From IMG/VR virus record IMGVR_UViG_3300037852_000044, positions 1 through 52,923 of that record: DNA of 52,923 nt; one strand, given 5' to 3'. Below, piece after piece: positions 1 through 5,934 of this stretch. How positions within the stretch are numbered: the stretch's first letter is position 1; every line of letters starts with the position of its first letter. This stretch comes from a virus. A program made the translations under genes and the position numbers. The notes under the pieces were generated by a model. It worked only from the letters and a program-made list of their open reading frames with translations, did not search any database and was not told the origin of the DNA.

Positions 1-132
1 CTTCGCGGCGCGCGGATGAGGCGAGCAGCAGTGATCCAGCGGGGATCGTCCACGGGCTCTCGGGGCGGCGGGTCGTCCAGGTGATCGGCGACGCGGTCAT
101 GACGTGGCCGCCGAGTCGAACTGCTGCTCAGC
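1..132. repeat. Terminal direct repeat, left copy (circular overlap)
   Basis: These 132 bases match 52792-52923 with one difference (T at 125, A at 52916). The start codon of the exonuclease gene lies in the repeat, and the stop of the 111-residue gene at 97-432 overlaps it by 4 bp (ATGA), so the reading order is continuous only if the ends join. This fits an assembly overlap of a circularly mapping genome. A short physical terminal repeat is less likely but not excluded. Confidence 0.95.
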
Positions 133-432
133 TTCGAGCCGCGCGATCATTACCGCCGCTTGGCGGATGCTGCCGCGCGTCATGTCGAGATCGTCCTTCA
201 GATGACGGACGGCCGCGATGCGCCGCCGCGCAGTCATGCGGATGAGAGTCGCGACGGCGATCTGCGCATCGAGCGCGTCGGTGACCGGCGGCAGTTCGAG
301 CGTGTCAGGATCGAAGCCGCTGGGCATCGGCACCTTGACGATTCGGATCTGCGGCGAGCGGGCCGCGTCCGGCGTGTGACGTCCGGGGTAATTGCGCCAG
401 GCGGCGGTCTCGCGCTTCGCATGATCAGCCAT
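97..432 (-). CDS. Small protein upstream of the exonuclease
   Basis: 111 residues with no family I recognise. The N-terminal half is proline-rich. The C-terminal half (about 60-105) is predicted helical and Arg/Glu-rich, compatible with a coiled coil or a nucleic-acid-associated helix. The start follows a GGAAGGA Shine-Dalgarno and the repeated promoter/dyad/leader module at 433-505. Its stop overlaps the exonuclease start by 4 bp across the genome join, so it should be co-transcribed with the YqaJ/RecT recombination genes. A role as recombination accessory factor is inference from position only. Confidence 0.75.
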   Translation of the reverse strand: MADHAKRETAAWRNYPGRHTPDAARSPQIRIVKVPMPSGFDPDTLELPPVTDALDAQIAVATLIRMTARRRIAAVRHLKDDLDMTRGSIRQAAVMIARLEAEQQFDSAATS

Positions 433-505
433 GTTCGGTTCCTTCCGGGGGTGGGTTGGGGGTTATCGGGTTCGGGCCGACTCTAACGCGCCGGTCCGAC
501 AGTTC
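433..505 (-). promoter_or_regulatory. Promoter/dyad/leader module, copy 1
   Basis: Reading the minus strand: AACTGTCGG (half-site near 496-505), a TTAGAG -10-like box (481-486), the 17-bp dyad at 465-481 (right arm CCGAT instead of CCGAC), an ACCCACCCCC leader and a GGAAGGA ribosome site. It is one of seven aligned copies in the genome. Confidence 0.7.
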
Positions 506-507
506 TG

Positions 508-597
508 CTATCGAGCGCCGAACCATAGAGGGTCGAAGTAGCCGACCGTGGGCGCGACCGCGCCGAGGAAGAGCCAGCCACGCCATGTCAGCTTCAC
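508..597 (-). CDS. Putative 29-residue membrane peptide
   Basis: Starts with GTG overlapping the repaired stop of the upstream gene (GTGA). It holds one hydrophobic segment (WRGWLFLGAVAPTVGYF) after a short basic start. In the unrepaired sequence it is only the C-terminus of the longer ORF at 508-882. Acceptance depends on the frameshift at 693-697 being an artefact. Confidence 0.4.
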   Translation of the reverse strand: MKLTWRGWLFLGAVAPTVGYFDPLWFGAR

Positions 598-882
598 CCG
601 CGCGCCGCATCCGAGGCCGCGAGCGTCGAGATGACAGCGTCGGCGAGTTCGGTTAGCTCGATAGCGCCGGGCCGCTTGTGCTCGAAACGCGGCCCCCATG
701 CCCATGTCGGGTCGGAGCGGGGTCGGTGCCCATACGGTGTCTGTCGGGTAGCGGCTCGCTGAGCCAAACCATACGTTCACGGCATCGGGTTGGCTGTCCG
801 GATCATGCGGGCCAGGTAGGACGATCTCGGCGCGGTAACCGCGCTGCTCTAGCTCATCTGCGAGTTCTCGTGCGGTGGTCAC
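508..882 (-). CDS. Hypothetical protein, probably frameshifted at a C5 run
   Basis: Read as it stands this is 124 residues from a GTG start (880-882) with GGAGA eight bases upstream. The first ~60 residues look like a normal protein. After the run of five C at 693-697 the frame becomes Arg-rich and shadow-like. The next frame instead gives a natural sequence (…RFEHKRPGAIELTELADAV…) ending at TGA 594-596, where a GTGA overlap starts a 29-residue membrane peptide (508-597). Removing one C from the run restores this ~95-residue protein. A sequencing or assembly indel is the simplest cause. Function unknown. Confidence 0.6.
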   Translation of the reverse strand: MTTARELADELEQRGYRAEIVLPGPHDPDSQPDAVNVWFGSASRYPTDTVWAPTPLRPDMGMGAAFRAQAARRYRANRTRRRCHLDARGLGCGARVKLTWRGWLFLGAVAPTVGYFDPLWFGAR

Positions 883-935
883 GGGGTTCTCCAATCGTCG
901 GGGTGGGAATAGTCGGATCAAGTCCGAGTATACAC
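883..935 (-). promoter_or_regulatory. Promoter/dyad/leader module, copy 2
   Basis: Minus strand: TATACT box (927-932), dyad at 912-928 (GTCGG-N7-CCGAG on the plus strand), then CCCACCCCG and GGAGA ahead of the GTG start at 882. It sits directly after the late-operon terminator, so it probably starts a new transcription unit. Confidence 0.75.
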
Positions 936-947
936 GAGACGAAAGAA

Positions 948-978
948 CGGCCCGGCGCAAGTGAGTCGCGCCGGGCCG
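948..978 (-). terminator. Hairpin terminator after the lysis cassette
   Basis: Perfect 11-bp inverted repeat (CGGCCCGGCGC / GCGCCGGGCCG) with a 9-base loop, 43 bases past the stop of the cysteine peptidase gene. No clear U-tract, as is usual in high-GC genomes. It closes the late structural/lysis unit. Confidence 0.8.
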
Positions 979-1020
979 CTACTTCCCCGAGGTACCCACC
1001 CCTGAGTACCCGCCATGAGT

Positions 1021-1824
1021 CTAACTGACAGCGGTCAGCACCCACGCGTCGCTCGTGAACTTCGGCGACGCCACATACGCCGCCGGAATCCAGCAATAGC
1101 CGTTGTCTCCCCACTGCGGCGACCAGGAGTTCCTGATCCGGAAATAGAGCTGCCCGTTGATCATCGCGTAGCCGCAGACGCACATACAATGCGCGCCAAT
1201 GACCGCGTTGCTCGTCGTCGGCATCGGCACCGTATCGACGCCGAGCGATTCGGGGAAGCTGTCGAAAAGCACCATGCCGAAGACGACGAGCCGCCGCGTC
1301 GCGACCGCCTTCTGGAAGTTCAACGCCGACACCGGCACACGCTGATAGTTGATCAGCCGCGTCTTCGCCGCGTCGGTGTACGCCTGCGCCGGAGGCGCTG
1401 CCGCGAACTTGCTCACGTCATACGGCCACTCGGATTCTGGCGGTGCTCCTACTGCGGCGACGCTCTTGATGCCGTCGCGGATCTGCGCGCCGTGATCAAG
1501 CTTGACGGTGCCTTCGATGTAGCGGGCGTTGAAATAGATGAACAGACGCGACAGCATCTCGACACTGAGGTTCTGCGCGGTGAGATCCCACTCCATCGCC
1601 CCGGCGATGCCGTTCGCCACGCACGCGCCGAGCTGCAACTGGTCGTAGCATCCGGGCATCTTCGGATCGAGATCGAGCCGGACCGTCGGCGGCAGTTGCG
1701 TCTGTGTGATGCGCGGCGCGGCCCAAGTGTGATCGCGGATATCCGGCAGATCAGGCTTGCACCCTAGCCCGTAGCCGCAGTGTGTCGACGGCCGCACATG
1801 TAGCGCGTCGCGGACGCCGCTCAC
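1021..1824 (-). CDS. Papain-like (C1A) cysteine peptidase
   Basis: 267 residues. The papain signature is visible: Q62 six residues before C68 (QLQLGAC, the oxyanion-hole Gln and nucleophile), H212 in GAHCMCVCGY and N232 in RNSW followed by WGDNGY. These match the Cys-His-Asn triad and the NSW…WG pattern of the C1A family. No signal peptide or long propeptide is seen. The GTG start overlaps the endolysin stop by 4 bp, making it the last gene of the lysis cassette, and a terminator follows. It may help lysis by cutting cell-wall or surface proteins, or may mature a virion protein. Both roles are inference. Family assignment is firm. Confidence 0.85.
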   Translation of the reverse strand: MSGVRDALHVRPSTHCGYGLGCKPDLPDIRDHTWAAPRITQTQLPPTVRLDLDPKMPGCYDQLQLGACVANGIAGAMEWDLTAQNLSVEMLSRLFIYFNARYIEGTVKLDHGAQIRDGIKSVAAVGAPPESEWPYDVSKFAAAPPAQAYTDAAKTRLINYQRVPVSALNFQKAVATRRLVVFGMVLFDSFPESLGVDTVPMPTTSNAVIGAHCMCVCGYAMINGQLYFRIRNSWSPQWGDNGYCWIPAAYVASPKFTSDAWVLTAVS

Positions 1825-2774
1825 TTCGCCTCAAAGCCAGGGAGTTTCTGTAGGAACTCACGTGACACGGTTTGCGGGCCGGGCACGCCGAGCGCCTGAT
1901 ACGCAGCGACGTCAGTCGCAGTCGGCAGCCAATAGACGCCAGACTCGGTTTGCAGATGCAGCGCACCATTAGGCGAGCCGCCGTCGTGAACGATGACCAT
2001 GTGTTTGTCCTTTCGTAGCGGAACGGGTGGCGGCGGTGCCGGTGCGCTGAGGCCGTAGTCGGTCACGATCTGAGCGATCGGCCGCTGGATCACATTCATA
2101 TCGACCCAGCCGCCGAACGGCGGGCACGAGCGCGGATAGCCCGCCGGTGTCGGGAAGTTCAGCCCACCGTAATACTGATAGCCGTACCAGCCCGCCGGGA
2201 GCTGATCGGTGTAGTCCGCGAGGAACCGCTTCAACGTCGGCGGGTGCGACGGCCACAGCGCGGACCAGTCGCCTGAGTTCGCGTACCCGTCGAGCCGCGC
2301 GGCGGTCGCCGCATATGCGGCGAACGAACTGACCCAGTACCGCAACTCGGCCGAGTGATCACCTGGACCGGCGAACTGGGCACCGGACTCGACATCAAAG
2401 CGGAATGCGACCTTGCTGGGGCACGTCTTGCCGAGCACGGCGACGATGCGGTCATAGACCGGCGAGAGCTGCCCCGGCTGCACGACGAGATAGATCACCA
2501 GCAGTTTGATCTTCGGATCGGCATGTGCGCGTGCGAAGTTCGTCGCGAACTTATAGTCGAGCCGCCCGCCGCTGTCGCCCCGGATCGCGATCCACGAGTA
2601 GGGGTAGGACGTGTCATAGAGCGGCTGGAACTCCGCGATGTCTGCGCCGAAGCTGACACTCGGTGATGCTGCGAGCGCCGGGTGATCCCATTGCTCGGTC
2701 GGTTCGGTGAAGCCCGGCGGTCGCGGGTTCAGCCCGGCGCGGCCCGCGTGTGCGAGCGCGTTCGCAGCGGTCAC
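1821..2774 (-). CDS. Endolysin, GH25-type muramidase
   Basis: 317 residues from a GTG start that overlaps the holin stop (GTGA). Residues ~40-250 match the glycoside hydrolase 25 layout: an early Asp in ADIAEFQ (D45), FDVES with D127/E129, and a late WYGYQYYG…GWVDMNV segment. It should cleave the MurNAc-GlcNAc bond of peptidoglycan. The last ~60 residues, after a proline linker, form a small separate domain (MVIVHDGGSPNGALHLQ…), perhaps wall-binding. No signal peptide, consistent with holin-dependent release. A longer upstream reading is open but would lie wholly inside the holin gene. Confidence 0.85.
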   Translation of the reverse strand: MTAANALAHAGRAGLNPRPPGFTEPTEQWDHPALAASPSVSFGADIAEFQPLYDTSYPYSWIAIRGDSGGRLDYKFATNFARAHADPKIKLLVIYLVVQPGQLSPVYDRIVAVLGKTCPSKVAFRFDVESGAQFAGPGDHSAELRYWVSSFAAYAATAARLDGYANSGDWSALWPSHPPTLKRFLADYTDQLPAGWYGYQYYGGLNFPTPAGYPRSCPPFGGWVDMNVIQRPIAQIVTDYGLSAPAPPPPVPLRKDKHMVIVHDGGSPNGALHLQTESGVYWLPTATDVAAYQALGVPGPQTVSREFLQKLPGFEAK

Positions 2775-3163
2775 TTCGCGACGGTGGCGTGCGGCGGCGC
2801 ATGCTTCGCCGGAGCTGGCGGCGTAGGGCGAAGCGGAATCGAGTGCTGCGGCTTGCGTGTGATGCCACGCTGCGCGCGAAGCGTCGATGAGATCAGCGAG
2901 AGCAGCGCGGGCACTCCGGTAACGGCGGTCATGATCGCCGACTTCAACACCGAGACAGCGGCAAGCAGACCGGCGACGGCGGCAGTCTGCCAATACGACC
3001 AGTGCGCGAGCGCGGCGATGCTGAAGCCCGAGCCGCCGATGAGCTTCGTCGCGAACACGAGCCCGAACGCCGTCGCGGCACGATCAGCGGTCGAGATCAC
3101 CGCCGCATACTTCGTTCCGAGGAACTTCGAGAGCCAGAGTTTGATCTTCGCGATGATCGGCAT
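2771..3163 (-). CDS. Holin
   Basis: 130 residues, start chosen at the ATG at 3161-3163 because GGAGG lies five bases upstream. Hydrophobic segments lie near residues 20-45 and 50-70, preceded by an amphipathic basic N-terminus and followed by a Pro/Arg/Lys-rich tail. Position immediately before the endolysin and the membrane topology support a holin that permeabilises the cytoplasmic membrane. No specific holin family can be named from sequence alone. Confidence 0.7.
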   Translation of the reverse strand: MPIIAKIKLWLSKFLGTKYAAVISTADRAATAFGLVFATKLIGGSGFSIAALAHWSYWQTAAVAGLLAAVSVLKSAIMTAVTGVPALLSLISSTLRAQRGITRKPQHSIPLRPTPPAPAKHAPPHATVAK

Positions 3164-3227
3164 ATGGACCTCCGGGGAACGCGGCAAGCGGGTCAGAGGC
3201 AAGTATCGTCCCGAAAGTCCAGCCGGA

Positions 3228-3683
3228 TCAGTGGAAGCTCAAATGCGGCGAGATCGCAGCGATCGCCACGATGAGGGCGATCGCCAGCCCGGCGAGGCCC
3301 ATGAGCAGCGTCCGCGACGATTCACCGCGGGCCCCACCCGCCCGTTGACCGGCGATGAACTCGCTGAGCGGCTTGATCGCGAGCAGCAGTTTCTCTTCGA
3401 TCGCGTGCAGTTCATCTTTCGTCGCGTAGCCGCCGCGCTCACGCTCAATCTGGCTGCGCAGATCGTTGGCCTTCTCGTCCTTGTATTTCTGTGTCTCGCT
3501 TTGCAGCAGCAGCGCCCGCTCGTCGGCGGTCTCTTTGATCTTCAATGCCTTCTCGCGTTCGAGCGCCACTTCGCTGTAGCGGCGGTCGCGCTCTTCCAGA
3601 CGGCGGTCGCGCTCAGCTAACCATCGGAGGTCGGCACGGTGTAAGTCCGCGAGATGCTCACGAAGTGGCACGTCATCGACCAT
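3228..3683 (-). CDS. Coiled-coil, C-terminally anchored membrane protein
   Basis: 151 residues. The first ~100 are strongly charged and helical (ERDRRLEERDRRYSEV and similar), typical of a long coiled coil. Residues ~125-145 form one membrane segment (LLMGLAGLAIALIVAIAAI). Its place just ahead of the holin suggests a part in lysis timing, such as an antiholin or spanin-like accessory, but this is inference. Confidence 0.75.
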   Translation of the reverse strand: MVDDVPLREHLADLHRADLRWLAERDRRLEERDRRYSEVALEREKALKIKETADERALLLQSETQKYKDEKANDLRSQIERERGGYATKDELHAIEEKLLLAIKPLSEFIAGQRAGGARGESSRTLLMGLAGLAIALIVAIAAISPHLSFH

Positions 3684-3720
3684 TCCGACAGTATCCCGAG
3701 CAGGGTCTAAGCGGCCGCCG

Positions 3721-4077
3721 TCATTGCCCAGCGGCGAGCAGCATGCAAGGCGGCAGCCGCAGGCCTTGCAGACACGGTGGCGGCGAAACCGTGACCGTGA
3801 CGGTTCTCGTGCGCGTCACGGTAGGCCCGCGCACCGGCACGCCTGGCGCGGTTACCGTCACGCCGGGCGCTATCCGGATCGCCGTCTGCGTCGACCGAGC
3901 CGTCTGCACGACTGTCGACGTCGGACCCGGACTGATCACAGTGCTGCGCGTCGTCGTCGAGTGCTTCGGCCACAAGAGATATAAGGCGATGACGGAGCCG
4001 ACGAGAAGCATGATCGCCGCATAGAGCAGCCAATCAACACGGCGGCTCGATCGAGCGATCGTCTCAATTTTAGTCAT
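3721..4077 (-). CDS. Single-pass membrane protein with Thr/Val-rich tail
   Basis: 118 residues from the ATG at 4075-4077, which overlaps the upstream stop by 8 bp (ATGACTAA). One membrane helix near residues 15-35 (WLLYAAIMLLVGSVIALYLLW) is followed by a Thr/Ser/Val/Pro-rich region (TVTRTRTVTVTV) likely to lie outside the membrane. Part of a run of four membrane proteins ahead of the lysin. Confidence 0.65.
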   Translation of the reverse strand: MTKIETIARSSRRVDWLLYAAIMLLVGSVIALYLLWPKHSTTTRSTVISPGPTSTVVQTARSTQTAIRIAPGVTVTAPGVPVRGPTVTRTRTVTVTVSPPPCLQGLRLPPCMLLAAGQ

Positions 4078-4429
4078 CGGCCGCGTTGCCCTGCCCGATC
4101 GCTTCGCCGCGCATCCGCCACCCGCGATCGAACTCGCGCCGGAGATCTGCCGCGTACTGACGCGCGGCCTCTTCATCGTGTAGGCGCTCACTCTCGGCTT
4201 TGTCGATCGCGCGGTCGCGTTGCGCGCGGTGCATACCGGCCAGCACCGCCCCGAGGCCGAGCGCGGAGATCACGACCGCAATGATCGCCCAAAACGAACC
4301 TTGGGATACGGCTGCACCAGACGCCGACAAATACGCGGCGAGACCGGCCCGCCGGACTAGATGCCACGACAAGACAAAAGGGTGGATCACCGAAGTACCC
4401 GTCGGCTGCGAGACGGCGACGACGACCAC
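4070..4429 (-). CDS. Small membrane protein
   Basis: 119 residues if the GTG at 4427-4429 is used (AAGGGG upstream). A downstream start is possible. One clear membrane helix (FWAIIAVVISALGLGAVLAGM) is followed by a charged helical tail rich in Arg and Glu. It opens the membrane-protein/lysis group after the tail genes. Function unknown. Confidence 0.6.
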   Translation of the reverse strand: MVVVAVSQPTGTSVIHPFVLSWHLVRRAGLAAYLSASGAAVSQGSFWAIIAVVISALGLGAVLAGMHRAQRDRAIDKAESERLHDEEAARQYAADLRREFDRGWRMRGEAIGQGNAADD

Positions 4430-4499
4430 ATTCAGTCACCCCTTGGCGGATGAAACGGACCGGTCTGCCCCCATGATCGCTAAGCCTACGAAGATCAGA

Positions 4500-5453
4500 C
4501 TAGTGCTGTGCCTCGAAGTTCACCCCGGACAACGAGACGAGTCCGTTGTTGCCGCCGAATGACGGCGCGCTCGCGAACACACCGCCGGTCGATGTCACGT
4601 CGACACCGAACTGGGCGAACTCCGTCGATGATCCTGCCGCGCCGGGACCAGCACCGATGACCGAGCGTGAGACTTGCAACAAGGGTTGGAAGCCCGGCGG
4701 CATCGTGAACACGATCCCGGTCGAGCCGCCTGCGATGATGCCTGCGAGGTAGATGATGCCGCGACGCCGCCGGTAGGACACGGCGGGCCAACCGAAGCCG
4801 CCGAACGCGACCGCCCAGCCGTTCGACAGTGCGCCGATGACGGGCTGCCAGCCGGAGTCGTCCGCGTCGAGCGCGCCGATCGCGTCGTTTGTGGGCTTGA
4901 ACAACCCCGCCCACCACGGCGCGGCCGTCGCCGGGGAGAAGTCCGGTATCGGGTTCTGTGTCATCGGCCAGACGTTCGGATACGGCGCGGTCGCCGCCGG
5001 ACCAGGGCTCGTACCCACCGGGAAGCACACGGGCGAGAGGGCGACTGCGGAGTTCGATCCGCCGCCGCCGTAGCCGCAGATATACACCGCACCGGAGGGG
5101 AAGACGTCGACGCGCGCGAAGCCGGTCCCGGCTTGACAGCAGAACATGAGCTGCCGATCCGGCCGGTAACCGGCGGGCAGCGTGAACGCGATCCCCGCCG
5201 GGGCGTCGTTGCCGAGCGTGCCGTTGCTGATCGAGCCGCGCAGGTACACGACGCCGTCACGTATCCGGTATCCGGCGGCGGCCGTTGCGCCGCCTGTGTT
5301 CACCCAGCTATTGCCGAGCGTCGGGGCGATCCACGCGTTGTCGCCGAGACGTGTCGTGAGCGCCGTCGAGACCGGGCTGAGGACGCGGACCCACCACTTG
5401 TTCGCGTTGGACAGCTCGCCGGACGCGAACACCTTCGAGCTAAGTAGGCCCAT
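4500..5453 (-). CDS. Tail receptor-binding-type protein, two modules
   Basis: 317 residues, ATG at 5451-5453 with GGAG upstream. It contains two similar modules (about residues 10-150 and 180-317). Each runs through a W-x-x-P segment, a GYRIRDGVVYLRG-like beta strand pair, FTLPAGYRP and a final strand block ending …LSGVNFEA. The next gene upstream carries a third copy. Position at the end of the tail genes and beta-rich content suggest a distal tail or receptor-binding protein. The FTLP-G-(R/Q)P motif is typical of phage tail-tip modules. The host ligand is unknown. Confidence 0.7.
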   Translation of the reverse strand: MGLLSSKVFASGELSNANKWWVRVLSPVSTALTTRLGDNAWIAPTLGNSWVNTGGATAAAGYRIRDGVVYLRGSISNGTLGNDAPAGIAFTLPAGYRPDRQLMFCCQAGTGFARVDVFPSGAVYICGYGGGGSNSAVALSPVCFPVGTSPGPAATAPYPNVWPMTQNPIPDFSPATAAPWWAGLFKPTNDAIGALDADDSGWQPVIGALSNGWAVAFGGFGWPAVSYRRRRGIIYLAGIIAGGSTGIVFTMPPGFQPLLQVSRSVIGAGPGAAGSSTEFAQFGVDVTSTGGVFASAPSFGGNNGLVSLSGVNFEAQH

Positions 5454-5463
5454 CAGTTCTCTC

Positions 5464-5934
5464 CTAGTCGGCGGTGAAGACGACGCCTTCGAGCGAGACG
5501 AAGACCGAGCCCGCGCCGACGCCGTTCGTAGCGCCGACATACACGCGGCCCGACGTGTCGATGATCAGGCTCGCGCACCCGTTAGTCGTCGCTCCGGCGT
5601 GAACGTTGAACGTGATCTGCGCAGACGGCCGCAGCCCGACCGGAAGCGTGAAGATCGGGTTGCCGACCCCGATGCTGCCGTTGTGCGCGAGCCCGTGGAA
5701 CCTGACCTGTATGCCGAAGACGTGATAGCTCACCGCGTTATACGGCGAGCCCCAGCTTGACCAGCCGCCGGTCAGCGTCGGCGCGACCCACGCGATCGTC
5801 CCTTTCAATGCGGTCAGCGCGTCGCTGATCGGCTTGACGACGTTGTTGAACCAATAGTCGTCATCACGGGTGACTGATGACGAGTCCGCGACCGTGCTCG
5901 ATGTGAACGGCAAACCGCTCGGCCAGTTACTCAT
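5464..5934 (-). CDS. Tail receptor-binding-type protein, single module
   Basis: 156 residues, ATG overlapping the upstream stop by 1 bp (TGATG). It holds one copy of the module seen twice in the next protein: WVAPTLTGGWSSWG, VSYHVFGIQVRFHG, FTLPVGLRPSAQ, then LEGVVFTAD at the end. Likely made by duplication with its neighbour. Probable virion tail-tip protein. Confidence 0.7.
   Translation of the reverse strand: MSNWPSGLPFTSSTVADSSSVTRDDDYWFNNVVKPISDALTALKGTIAWVAPTLTGGWSSWGSPYNAVSYHVFGIQVRFHGLAHNGSIGVGNPIFTLPVGLRPSAQITFNVHAGATTNGCASLIIDTSGRVYVGATNGVGAGSVFVSLEGVVFTAD

Noticed and set aside
4188-4439. 83-residue minus-strand frame with Arg-rich start
   Set aside because: It competes with the frame that contains the clear membrane helix at 4070-4429; composition is shadow-like.
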